Assembly (NCBI RefSeq): GCF_001039355.2
Contig: NW_019774103.1
Location: 1-64,000 of the forward strand
Direction of reading: 5' to 3'
Length of the DNA: 64,000 nucleotides
Source of the DNA: Lingula anatina
Taxonomy: Eukaryota; Brachiopoda; Lingulata; Lingulida; Lingulidae
Part shown: positions 16,680-29,100 of the stretch, piece after piece
Position numbering within the stretch: position 1 is the first letter of the stretch
Layout: each line of letters begins with the position of its first letter
Position numbers and translations under genes: made by a program
Notes under the pieces: model-generated
Told to the model about the DNA's origin: nothing
Seen by the model: only the letters and a program-made list of their open reading frames with translations
The model's database searches: none

Positions 16680-17088
16680 TTCGTCTGCTTGGCTCCTTGA
16701 TAACGTGCGACTGTGTGTCGGCTTTTACTGAAAACTGTAATACAGGACCGAAATTCGTACAAGCACAAAAGTGGCTACCTATATTACTTTAGTGTGTCAT
16801 CAGTCAGATAATGATTTTGGATACTTATTATCTTTTTTCTTATTAAAGTTGTTTCAAAACGCATTTTTAGTTTTTATATATTTGTTTGACATGAAATATT
16901 TTGAATAAATTCAAGTCTCACTTTTACACGCTTATTATAGATGTAGAGCTTTAACAGCCTCTTTTTGTTGAAGAGCACTTGCATGAACGTTTAGTTTACC
17001 AACAGTCGGTCGTGTTGTTTCATTAATCTATATATATGCAACCTCTGTTAAAATAAGGAAGTTGAAAATAAGTTGCCTATTTTTTAAC
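16680..17088. promoter_or_regulatory. Shared ACAT2/PPIL4 upstream region
   Basis: The start codons of divergent ACAT2 and PPIL4 are 409 bp apart. No TATA box is obvious. A CRE-like TCACGTCA occurs near 16525-16532, inside ACAT2 intron 1. A bidirectional promoter is inferred mainly from spacing. Confidence 0.45.
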
Positions 17089-19904
17089 ATGGCTGTTATT
17101 CTTGAGACCTCAGTAGGGGACCTAACAATTGATCTATATACTGAAGAAAGACCTAGAAGTAAGTATATACTATGAAATCAGTTGTTTATTCAGTACAAAC
17201 TTAATGAACTCCCACTGTTAAATGACGCATTTCTAGCTGGTTTTTGTCAAGATCATTTTGATAATTCTTCTTCAACTACACCCAATTCATAATATCATAC
17301 AATGTATATGCAGGTAGTCTTCACAATACCAAAAGCAAACCTGATCTGTTGTGTAAAATTTAAAACAGTGATTGTTAGGGGGATTGTTAGCACTCCTACT
17401 GACGATTTTCAATGTGTACGCTGTGCTTTTGAATGAATGCAAATGCCTCAAAAATTGTAAAATGATGACCAGTTTGCACATCCATCTTGATGTGGGAGCA
17501 CTCAAATTTTCATCTTGCCTTAATTCCTACATTCCTTTAAAGCTTCCCAGATTTTTCATCTACAGAGCCATGAGAGGGGGATGGCTCCGACCAGACTTCT
17601 CCTCATGAGAATTTGTTGTTCATCCCCCCCCCCAAAGGAAACTCTGGAATAATTATGTTGCTATGTTGCTCACATAACTTATAATGCACTCAATTCTGGG
17701 CAACAGGTTGCTTCTTAGTGGGGAAAATAAATGCATCATTATTTGACCATGCAGAATTCTGATTTTGGTTGCTGAATTTCACAGCAGCCTAACTGGTAGC
17801 ACTTAATACTGGTGGATAAGCAAATGGATCTTACCTTACTCACAGTTCTGTTGGTGAGATTACTGGTTGGTTTTACAGGGGTGTTGAGGAGGAGAGAGGT
17901 AAGATAAAAGCTTAACAGCTCCCGCATAATGCCCAAACCAGATGTCATTTAAAGCTCTTTGAGTCTTTTGCATTAGGACACCATATATATCAAAATTGTT
18001 GATAGGAGTGCTAACACATGAATTTTTATGCTACTCCACTGACTTACCATTTTCACCCCTTTTGTATTTACAGGTTGCTTAAATTTCTTGAAGTTATGCA
18101 AGATAAAATACTACAACTTTTCCTTATTCCATTCAATTCAGGTAAGATGTAAGGTTAACTAATTGTCAGCATTTACCTTCTTAACCTTTTAATATAGAGA
18201 GTTTTAATACCATCACAGTAATTTTTTGGTTGTAATTTTTTTTAATTATAACTCTGTTTTTTAGCTGGAAACAGTATATACGTCATGTATTGCAGGTTTT
18301 GCTAAACTAGTAGCAACAATTAATAGCCTGTTAACCATTTGTCTCCACAATCCTTTCAAATGGATTGTGGAGACACTTATGTATCATTTATGTATCATTT
18401 CTTAATCTTTTGAGTGTTGTCTGTAGCATTTGTATATTGAGTTTTATGTATTTACTGAGGATGCTATCTAGAGGCAGCAAATGAGATCAAATAATTGCCT
18501 GACAGTGTATCCTAGCCAGACTTGAGCAAAACAGTAGAAAAGTAAACTAGAATACTAAAAGTTAATATTATGGATGAATGGTGTGAAAATGCATTTTGCA
18601 TATTATTTAGATTGAATGACAAATAAAATTTAGACTGTTGAATGCATTTATTTCCATCTATTGTTAAATAATGATTATCATTTGTTATACTAGAATATTT
18701 AGAAATTTAATTTTGTTTTCAGAGAAATTTAGTTGCACAGACTGGAGACCCCACTGGGAGTGGGAGGGGAGGGGCTGCCATCTTTGAGTAAGTCAAATTA
18801 AAGAAAGTCTTTTCAAATTTATAATTCTCATTTCTAATAAATACAAATTTTAAGATAGAATAACTTTACCTAGTACTTATTTTTTTTAAATGATAAAATA
18901 TGTTGAAGTAGTGAATATAAGTCTTATCATATCTGTTTGTATTAAGGAAACTCTATGGAGAACAAGCCAGGTTTTTTGAAAGAGAAGTAAAGCCCATACT
19001 CAAGCACAAAAAGATGGGCACAGTTTCAATGGTTAATAATGGCAATGACATGCATGGATCTCAGGTAATACAATATTTTTTATTAATTAAAAATGCACCA
19101 ATAGTCAGTGAGGCATATGTGATTTATGTGATAATTTTGATTAGCTTTTGTATGAGTCAGTTAGAAATAAATTTCAATTAAAGCTTAGTAATGTAACTCA
19201 AAGAAGAATTACTTCTCTTAGAATTTATAGATTAGATCGATGATAGCTTTGTTTTAACATTTAAAAATATGTCTTTTATTTTATTTTAGTTTTTCATAAC
19301 AACTGGAGATAATTTAGACTATTTGGATGGCGTGCATACAGTGTTTGGTGAGGTGTCAGAGGGTTTTGATACCCTCAGTAAGATAAATGAGGCTCACTGT
19401 GATCAAGAGAACCGTCCATTCCAAGATATAAGGTGCACTATTAAGATATTGATTTTTAGTTAGCTTCATTTTCCATATGTTTAATTTCGTACAATAAAAC
19501 ATCAGCTCTAGAGTTTTTTTGCGGATTATTACTTAACAATTACCGACATTTTTAATCGCTGATAGTGCATTTTCTTCAGATACGTGTTATATCTTGCACT
19601 GTAACGATCATTGTTTGTAACATATTTAAAATAAACGATGCACTGTTAGAAGGTTATAATTGATGACAACTCTGTATGCTTGATAGGATGGCATATAAAC
19701 AATTGAGTGCTTACTTTATATCCTATTATATCCTATTTTGATATCTGCAGGATACTGCACACAATAATCCTAGATGATCCTTATCCTGACCCACCAGGGT
19801 TGGAAATTCCAGAAAGATCTCCTGAACCAAGCAGAGAAATGTTGGATGTGAGTTACTCATAGTATCATTTTTTTTTTTTTTTCATTTTTAGAAATGTTTG
19901 AGAA

Positions 19905-19948
<44 letters not shown>

Positions 19949-22611
19949 TAAACATCAATTTTTAATGTCATTAATATAATTATTTTGCCAGAGTGGTCGC
20001 ATAGGGTTTGATGAAGAAATAGATGACACCAAAGGGAAATCAATGGCAGAGATTGAAGAAATGATGAAAGAGAGAGAAGCTAAAGCAAATGCACAGATCC
20101 TAGAAATGGTAAGCTAGTTGTTTTGTACATAATTCTTCTGCTGATTTATTTTAATAAGTGGATGAATAAATGGGACAGATAGGTGTGCTGAATCTAGTTA
20201 TTTGAATGTTTACTTTGCTTTTATAATTTCATAAACATTAGATGATAGCCTTCATGTATGTTACCAGTCATGTGTTAACTTAAATGTTCATCTATTATAT
20301 TTGATATCATAGGTTGGAGATCTTCCAGATGTAGATGTTAAGCCAGAAGATAATGTGTTATTTGTTTGTAAACTCAACCCTGTAACAACTGGAGAGGACT
20401 TGGAAATTATTTTTTCAAGATTTGGAAACATATTAAGGTAACCTTATTTGTATTAAAGGAGTTACCATTTGGAAAGCTGCATATTTGTATGTAATATTTA
20501 TTTAGGATATGTTATGCATGCTTTTGTAGTATGTACCAAGGGTAGTTGAATGAAATAGATGTATTTGAAGTGTTAAACTTTTTATTTTTACTGGATAGAC
20601 CTAGACATGAAATATTCAAGATGTTTATAAAAGTTAAAGAGAAAAATATACATATATACAAAGATTACTTTCTTTTTAGTTGTGAAGTCATCAAAGATCA
20701 GAAGACAGGTAATTCCTTGCAATATGCATTTATTGAATTTGAAAAGGTAAGTTATTGTACACATTTTATATTAAAGGGCATTTCATAGGATTTGAGAAAA
20801 AGATTTTCCCTTACTAAATTTTGAAGATCTCCAACTAAACCAAAACACCATGTAAAAGTATATTTTATATCACTAATGTCTTTTTCTTCATGTGGTTTGG
20901 AAGTACAATTTTTACATACTATATCACCTGTGTTTAAGACTGTTTTAAAATAATTTTTCAATTAAAACTGCAATTGATTCTTTTTTTTTAATTGTTCTCA
21001 TCTCATACACATTTACATATTCATTTAGCTTTTTACTCCTCCTGAACACTGGAATTAAAGCTCTTTTAATTTGACAGTATTTTAGTAGATTGTTATTTAT
21101 TTGTACTTGTTGCTTCTCATTTGAACCATTCTTCAGAAGCCAAAAATTGATAACATTGGGGGATTTGTGTTTCACCTTATTCAGGCTAGCGAGTGTGAGA
21201 ATGCATATTTTAAGATGGACAATGTATTGATTGATGATCGAAGGATACATGTTGACTTCAGCCAGTCTGTAGCTAAGATTAAGTGGAGAGGAAAAGGTAT
21301 GACATTTACACAAATAACAAGGGCATACATAATTGAAAATGACAGCATTGACTGTTTTAACTATTTAAAAATTGTAACTTTGTTAATTATTAAAATTATG
21401 AAACATGTAAGGCATGATTTCATTTTTTTGAGTAAGGAGTAGCACAGATATAATGCTTCTCTATGTATGTTCAGTATTCCCCAAAATGATTGTTCAAGTA
21501 AATAAACCTAGTGTTGCTTTAAGGAATTGTACATTGTTTTTTTAAATGAATCAAGCATTGCTTTGAGATAAATTATATTGTATAGAAATTGTATTTTGTT
21601 TTCTATCAGGAAAAGGAGTTGAACATGTTAATGAAACCCGTCAAAAAAGTCCACCAACATACGTGTTGAAAACCCAAGAAAGAAAAGACAAGTATCCTTT
21701 TAAAAGTTAGAGGCAAAATTTTTGTTTGAAAAACAAAAGTACAAGTTACCTTTATAATGCTTTACCTGTGTGCACTTGTTTTCTAATCACTCAATAAAAG
21801 CATCGTCATTTCTTGCATTTTCTTGTTCTAAGTGGTGTGATCTGGTGCAATTGTATTTTGATAAATATCTGTAGCAAGTATTTTAAAAATATGGCAATCT
21901 TCTCTGGTTTGGTATATATTTAATGTGAAATCCTTAATGTGTCATAGCAGGTATGATTTTGTATATTCTGATGAAGAAGTTGAAGACTCGAAGAAAAATA
22001 AGAAGCACAAAAAGGACAAAGATCGCAGGTCTAGATCCAGGGAGAGAGATAGAAAACAAGGAAAGGTAATTGCTTTCACAAATTACATATCGCCAGAATA
22101 TTGTAAAACTGTCTTATATTCTTTTTGTGTGGGGACTTTTATGAGTAAAAGAATTTAAAGACTCAACCTGCAAATTTTATGAGATAAATCAGAAAAATTA
22201 AAAATCCACTGACTTTCAAAAGCTGACCGATGTATATGCTACAATACTTTGATATAATTCTTATCAATTTCCTAGAAAAGTGAAAGAAAAAGGTCATCAA
22301 GCCCCTCATTTAGAAAAGACAGGCAAAGAGATCATAGAAGGCAAAAGGATAGAGAATGGGACAGAGATACAAGAGAAAGAGACAGGGATGATGACAGAGA
22401 AAGAAGAGAAAAAGACAAAGATCGGGACAGGGATAGAAGAGATCGATACAGAAATGAGGACAGAGACAGAAGAGACAGAGAGAGTGAAAAACGTAGGGAC
22501 AAAACATACAAAAAGAAAGACAAAAGCAGAGCAAAGTATAGTGAAAGTTCAGATGAGGATTTTAAAGAAAGAGACAAGTTTAAACGCAGAGACAGGTCTC
22601 GGAGCAGGTAG
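17089..22611 (+). CDS. PPIL4: PPIL4, cyclophilin-RRM nuclear protein (complete)
   Basis: PPIL4 is a nuclear, spliceosome-associated cyclophilin. Thirteen exons join in phase: 17089-17158, 18074-18141, 18723-18787, 18947-19064, 19290-19432, 19751-19847, 19992-20108, 20313-20437, 20680-20746, 21185-21296, 21610-21691, 21951-22065 and 22276-22611, giving 504 residues (human 492). Residues 1-161 form the cyclophilin domain ([41 protein letters not shown]). An RRM follows at about 240-320 (LFVCKL as RNP2, YAFIEFE as RNP1, then [20 protein letters not shown]). The C-terminal 110 or so residues are RD/RE/RS-rich and end DRSRSR. The FHR arginine that is catalytic in cyclophilin A is replaced (FHSIQ), as in the human protein, so isomerase activity may be weak. 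An AATAAA lies at 22641. Intron 11 is U12-type. Confidence 0.95.
19226..19246 (+). other. Short MITE-end-like fragment in a PPIL4 intron
   Basis: The stretch TATAGATTAGATCGAT resembles the inner terminal motif CATAGATTAGATCGACC of MITE copy 1. No matching second end or target duplication is visible nearby, so this may be a decayed end or chance in AT-rich DNA. Confidence 0.2.
19908..19950 (+). repeat. (ATT)n microsatellite
   Basis: An uninterrupted run of ATT/TTA triplets of about 42 bp in PPIL4 intron 6, between exons 19751-19847 and 19992-20108. Confidence 0.95.
21692..21950 (+). other. PPIL4: U12-type (minor spliceosome) intron 11 of PPIL4
   Basis: The donor is GTATCCTTTT, matching the U12 5' consensus, after GAC AA. 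ATCCTTAAT at 21930-21938 is one base from the U12 branch-point consensus, with its A 13 nt before the AG end. The other PPIL4 introns have U2-type donors (GTAAGT, GTAAGA, GTGAGT and similar). Confidence 0.85.
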
Positions 22612-23181
22612 CTGATCAATTAAAGAAGAAAAAGCATTCAAATAAAATCAAGTTGCATATTCACATGCACTCTTATCAGATATATGCATAATTTGTGTGC
22701 ATTTTTAAACTTTGATAATTGTTTTCAGTGTATCTCAATACTTTAAAGCTAGAAATAAATCTTTAAAACATTTTTATAAAATTTTATTACAAAGTACCTA
22801 GACCAGCTAGTGTAGTTTCAATAGTTACATAAACAGCAGAGAAATGTTTTTAAAAATTGCTATGTATGCATTAATCAATACAATTTCACAAACTTCCATT
22901 GACATTTTGATTAACAATACCTCAAAATTTTAAGATATTTAATGCACCTTACTGTTTGACTTTCAAAGTGAAATATTGTTAGAACATTCCATTACCCTCT
23001 TAATCAAATTTATTATTATCAGTCACGTTTCCGGCTGTGCCCATGTTGTGCATACATTAACATAACTTTGAATATATGATGGTATAATAAGCTAAATTCA
23101 AACCCTGTCTACCCTGGCTATGAACTCGAGGGCCATTAGTCTTTATTTGGAATGGAGACTCACATATTCTGACAAATTATT
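22612..23181. other. Convergent 3' UTR interval PPIL4/NUDT18
   Basis: AT-rich DNA between convergent stops. It contains AATAAA for PPIL4 at 22641-22646 and TTTATT (AATAAA on the minus strand) at 23142-23147, 35 nt past the NUDT18 stop. No coding signal is seen. Confidence 0.7.
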
Positions 23182-25218
23182 TTAATGCATCAATAAAGGC
23201 ACAGCTGAGCCTTCTCTCATCTGGTTCCTGAGCTGTATTCTCAAATCGCTATTCTCAATGGAATGCCACTTGTAGTCTTTTCGAGTCATGGGTTCTGCTT
23301 TCATTTGATATAACACTGTTAGACATATACCATCATTTACTGCTTCCAAATCACCTGAATGTTCAACTGACAATACACCACAAACTTTAATGTCTGGTGT
23401 ATTTTGTCCGGAGTTTAGAGCAACCTGTGAAAGAAGACATAACTCTCATTTTCTTTCCAGACTTTTTGATTGCATGGTTGAAACTTTAAACATTTTAAAG
23501 TTATAAATTCTTTAAAATTCATTTGATAGTGTGGTACAAACCTGTAAACATCTTGAAACTGCATACTTGAGATTGTCTTTTCGCCCATATATTACTACTA
23601 CTGGTAAATGAGGGAAATTCTTACTGCAGACTAGAACTTTCTCCCTGTCACTTAAAAGAAATCCAAGATTATTTCATTATTGTTTGTTTGATTGTATAAA
23701 AAGTGTAGAAAAGGATTTGGTGAACAGACAGCATTTCTGTTAAAAATTAAGGGTTAATTCTTCTCACTATATTGTATATGTTGAGACAAATCATCAAAAT
23801 ATGTATAAAATATTTTATTTCCTTAAAATATATTTTGCAGTGAAAAGAAAAAAGTTCAATGAATCATACCTGCACAAAGCAACAATGAAAAGACGAAGTA
23901 AACATTTTTGGTGTGGTGTTATGAGAGGCATGCAAGGAGGAGGCCTTCCTTTATCATCCAAATTATGGTATCTTTGTCCTAGCTCTATTAAATAGAGAAT
24001 ATCCTTTAACCTGAAATTCAAAATTTAAATGTGAACGATAGGGTATACGTATGCATTGTCTTTTACCAAGAATTCTGAATATTTAAGGAAAATTTTGCTC
24101 AACAAAATGGACCTTCTTCCTATGCAATTCAAATAGACAGGAAATTTATATTTTGGATAAACATCTTTAGCACCAGACATTTAATGCAGGTGAGTGCACT
24201 GATACCTGAGAGGTAGTTCTTCTTTAATGCTTTCCACAGAGTACCATTTTGCTTGAAGTGATTCAGCATCTTGCTCTTTCAGGGTTTTTAATTTCCCACC
24301 TACAAAAAATGGATATATTGTTTTGTGCATGAGAAACTATAAAAATATATTTTGATAGGTCAACTAGTTCTTCCCACATTGAAAATTGTGTCATCAGCAA
24401 AATATCTGCATTACTTACCTGTTACTTTTCCAGTAAAAGTAAACCTATACCAGGTGCCGCACTGTGTTTCAACTGACAAAAGTGTTTGGGGTTCAAATTC
24501 CAGACCAGTCTCCTCCAACACTTCCCTTTTAGCTCCTTCCTGAAAATAGTATTTTGAACAAATTCAAAATTGGGAGATTTTTAAATCCATCCTTTGATTT
24601 ATTTTTAAAACCTAGTTTCATCTTAATTTGCACTGGGAAACTGATAATTTAGTTTCATTTGGATAACAACTTCTTACAGAAAAATAATCATTATCATAAT
24701 GACTTAAAACAGAAATGTTACCTTCAGTGTTTCATTTGTCTCCAGCCTTCCTGCAGGTAGATACCATTTCCCCCGACAGGACTCCTTTGCTTCCTGCATC
24801 ATGAGGACTTCATTCTGGTCATTTATTAACAACCCACATACAATATAACATACAGTTCTCTTGGTGTGGGGTATAAAGGCCACTGCAAAAGAAGTAAAAA
24901 TAATTATGAATAGCCAATAATAGTTCAAAAATGCATAGATCTTTTCATTTGGATTTAAAGCTGCTGCTACTTAAAAACTCTTGTACATTGTACTTTATCC
25001 AAAATTGTCCTTAAACTATTGGCTATAAAAAATACCTTATTCACCTACATGCTAAGGATATTTATTATGTCGCTATGTATTTCTTATATCATATACAGTA
25101 TGTACATGTACTGTATCATACCAGGGTTTGGATCATCTATGTCAACATTCAGAGTTGGAAGTCCAGTGTTCAGCAAGCAATGCTGCAGCTGAGTTTCAAT
25201 ATCATTACAGGTAGCCAT
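23182..25218 (-). CDS. NUDT18: NUDT18, Nudix hydrolase (MTH3 type, complete)
   Basis: NUDT18 hydrolyses oxidised nucleotides such as 8-oxo-dGDP, cleansing the nucleotide pool. Seven exons join in phase (minus strand): 25122-25218, 24722-24882, 24419-24539, 24206-24299, 23870-24010, 23542-23650 and 23182-23424, giving 321 residues (human 323). The full Nudix box spans residues 77-99, starting GRLETNETLKEGAKREV and continuing LEETGL, with the metal-binding REVLEE core intact. The preceding CRGKWYLPA and following ETLLSVE-like block (QTLLSVETQ) match the NUDT18 subfamily, as does DAESLQAKWY. The C-terminal half, with DGICLTVLYQ, is the subfamily-specific extension. The start is the ATG opening MATCNDIETQ. 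It converges with PPIL4 and is head to head with the ZDHHC gene. Confidence 0.93.
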
Positions 25219-26121
25219 GTAATTTTGTGGATGCAAGCTACAAAACAAAAAAAATAAAATAAAATAAAATAAAAAAATAAATGAAACAAATATATTTCTC
25301 TTAGTATTATATTTCAAGGAAAGCTTTTGCATAGAACTTCACTTGCCTGGCAGTTACGCCAGTGGTTCAGTAACACACACTACACACTAAATGTAGAAAT
25401 GGGTAGTGCTATTTCATTTGCTTATTTCTTTCACTAATCATATTTCATGTACCATTTTTATCTTTATTTCTGACATTATATACCAACAAATCACTGGCTA
25501 GATACTAATATATTGTGACTCCTGTCCATGCATCCACACAGTGACACACATGCACATGTTCACACACACCCAACTCTGCAAAAGAGATTTTTCTAAGTTT
25601 TTTTAAATATTAAAAACATTCGCTGTTGCCACTGACATACGGGATGCAACAGCAACACTCAACTTGGCACGGCCATGACACACAAGACAAGCTAGCAAAA
25701 TATCAAAAATAATCAGCAACCACCCCAACATTTTTCATTCAATGCATCATTTTATCTTTGTAAACGCCTTTTTCGACTAGCATAAAAGACTGTTTTAATT
25801 GTTGCCTATTCCTTTACTTAATGAACACTCATTCATTTCCGTCTTTAGTGATTTACCATTTCTTTCCGCCAGGTGCCGCTCACATGCCGGAAAAGGGTGC
25901 AACGCATGCGTTAGATTTCCTTTAGTTTGTGGACAAACAATTCAGCGAGGTAAAATTTCTCATATTATCACTGTTTAAAGTCGTTTTTAACTTTCTTTAT
26001 TGATTTTTATATGATATCTTTTTACGTTCCTTTAAGGAAGATCATTTACTTTTTCAGATCTAGACGTGAAACCGGCATATTTAGGATGATCTGATGTTGA
26101 TGATTTTGCAATGTCCGTGAG
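25219..26121. promoter_or_regulatory. NUDT18/ZDHHC divergent upstream region with an NRF1-like palindrome
   Basis: The interval holds a perfect 12-bp palindrome AACGCATGCGTT (25901-25912), close to the NRF1 core GCATGCGC. A likely 5' UTR intron of the ZDHHC gene follows: donor GAG/GTAAAA near 25949, acceptor TTTTTCAG at about 26059. An (AAAAT)n run lies at about 25245-25282 on the NUDT18 side, and a CA-rich stretch is near 25550-25570. Confidence 0.5.
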
Positions 26122-29100
26122 ATGACAGATGCTGAGTACTCGCCTGTTGCTACTGATTCTCCCACTAAACTGTCAGTCGAAGAAATAGTGAAGATGTCAC
26201 ATACGGCACGGAAATGGGAGGTGTTCCCAGGGAGGAACAAATTTTGCTGTGACGGGAGGATCATGATGGCCAGACAAGCAGGGATATTTTATTTCACATG
26301 CATTCTGATCATTGGGACATGTCTGTTGTTCTTTATATTTGAGTAAGTAAACAATGTGTTATGAACTTCAAATCCATATTTTTTAATGATTTTTTCTATA
26401 TTGTATTTCTAGTTAATGTAGTGCTTAAGTTGAATGAAATGGGAAGAAGTATATGAATCTGCTTGGCTGATGATTAATTTTGAAGAGTTAGTTTGAAATG
26501 GTTTCTTTTTTGTTTGCCCTGTATTCAGTGAAGAGCAGTATCAGAAATAAAAAAGGGAATATTTTCAGCTTTCTTAATAGAACATATTTATTCAAGCTTC
26601 ATCTTAGGAATCTAAGATAAATAATGCTGTGTATCTTATAATAGTGGAATTCATGAATATAACATTGATTATATATTCTTAAAGTAATGAATGATTAAAT
26701 TCATAGTTGGGAAGTACTATGTAATTAAGGAAGGTTTGTGTAAGTAAATCACTGGTTAAGCAATTTAGATCAAAATTTTATAAGATCAGATCATGAATTC
26801 ATACAAGTTACAATACAAGGTTACATCATATTTAATTAGATTGAATAATTTAATTTAGAGTGAACAATGTATACATTCAAGGCTACTAAGTTTATTGTTA
26901 AGGCAGTTGACTTGAATTTGAAGTTATTTTCTTTGACATTTGGTTCTTTTTGTCATACTCTGGACTTAGCAAAGCTGATTTCTTCTTTTTCTACTTAAGC
27001 ATGCTATCTAACTATTATCAAATATCAGTCAGGTTATTGAAAATTTAAATCTACCTACTTATTTCCACACAAAAACTTCTTATCGTGTTTATTTTGGTAA
27101 TTGCTTTCCTGAGTCATCATTGAATTTATGCTCAGTTGATTGGTTCGTGAATCTAAAAAAAAACAATTGAGACAGAATGACTCTATAATATCACATTATA
27201 ATGAATTTGAACCAGAAATTGAAGCAGAGTCGTTGGTAGGCCTTTTGTACATTTTATTATGATATTTTCTTGCACAAAGCACCACCTCTTGTATCAAAGC
27301 TACTAAACAGCCCATCATTATTATTTAACTTTCTCAGTCAAAGTGCAGTTTAAAAAAGGTGCACCATTTTGCAACTTTTATTATGATATTATGACAAAGA
27401 GGGGTGTTTAAAAAAGCCTATATATCCAAGTATTACTTCAATCTCTTTAAATCTGCATAGTGGTACAAGCAGGTAAATTTCAAGTAAGCCACTGAAAAAA
27501 ATAATAATAAATTGAAAAATGCAAATACTATGGCTAGTAGTTTCCACTGCATTTAAATTTGTTTCCTCAACCTGGCATATTGGCATGAGTAGATTAGTCT
27601 TTTTCCTGTCAACTTTCTCATGAGAATATCAGTGTGAGTTTTGACGTTAATCTTACACCTTTATCATCCTCTTCATGCAGATCATGTTCCTTATGTTTTG
27701 CACGGAGTGTATAGCCATCATCAGATTTGAAATCTCTCATATCTTCTGATTGCTCTCTCTAGCAACACAACCAATAGAGTAGAGTGTTCTTCCTGTATAC
27801 TGAGGAAGATGGTTTGATCCTTGGCCAGTGAAAGTCACCTTCTCATTTCTACAATAGTTGAAATTGGTGATACATTATTGAAACATCAGTTTTGATTAAT
27901 ACTTCATAATGATAGCTTGTGCCTCATACAATTAACTTTAGGGAAAGTGAGCATTGTTTACTGTGTGTTGACGTGGTTTGCATGATTTATCCTTGAATTC
28001 ATTCATCATGAAGTGGTGCAAGGTTGATGAACACTAAATGGTTTGATTGTTCAAATACACAACATATCCTGTATTAGTTATTACTCTCTGAAGTTGATTG
28101 GTACTTTTCCATATACTAAGTTTTGATAGTAACTTTGGAAACAGGATGTTGAAGATATGAGAAGCACATTACAGGTATGTTTATGTGAATAACTGAAAAT
28201 GATAAATCTTTTTAAAAATGAAATTTGTGAGGTGTTTGACATTTGTGAGAAAATTAATTATCTTACTGTTTTCAATGGTATCTGATCACATGCTCTGGTT
28301 TTCCAATGGACATTTATTTATCGTATATTTTGATGCTCTCTAAGCTCATGTATGAATTATATAACAGTCCTAATTTCAAAGGTCACTTCCAGAAAGCTGA
28401 CAATCATACACTGAATGAAAATGCAAAAATAAATTATCATAAATTTCCTTGACAGTAGATTAGTTATATTCTTGCTTGTTGGCCTGAATGTAATATCAGA
28501 AGATTAAAAATAACAAATGTTCATCAACTACATTAAAACAAAAAATGGTCTTGAAACTGATCTGTGGTTTTATCTTTACCTCTTCTGTCAGTCATGGCAT
28601 CTTATTAAGAAAGGGAAGTAAGAGCTGCCACTAAGCTGCAGTTAAACCCTGCACCATCTGTTTTACTCAATTTTGTTTTAGAAACAAACTATCTTTGATT
28701 CGTAATTGTAATTTGCGGTTATCGAAGTCCCAGTGGTGGAGATAAAACTTACATATAGGTCATTAGAATGGTTCAGCATCATTTGGTATACAGTCAGTTT
28801 TCTTATCTTAAATCTACATTAGCCTGACCATTGGTGGATTTAAATGTTTTATGTGTGTGGGATGAGTACATTATAAGGGTTGTATAAAGCCAATAACTGC
28901 CTCAAACATTGATCTCAGAAAGAAAAGTTGTTCTCAAGGCCATGTTTGGTAGAGATTATTTGGGAATATATCAATTTTATTTGATGGGAATATTCATGAT
29001 TGAAAAAGTGTCCCAAGCTGACTTTGACTGGGTTCCCATACCTACTAGTAGATCGATCTAACAGGATCTATCCATCTCCAAGGGGTTTCTTGCTAAATTG

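Noticed and set aside
22280-22615. Open frames on both strands over the PPIL4 last exon
   Set aside because: They are shadows of the RD/RE/RS-rich purine-rich tail, which reads through in the frame dictated by exon 12.
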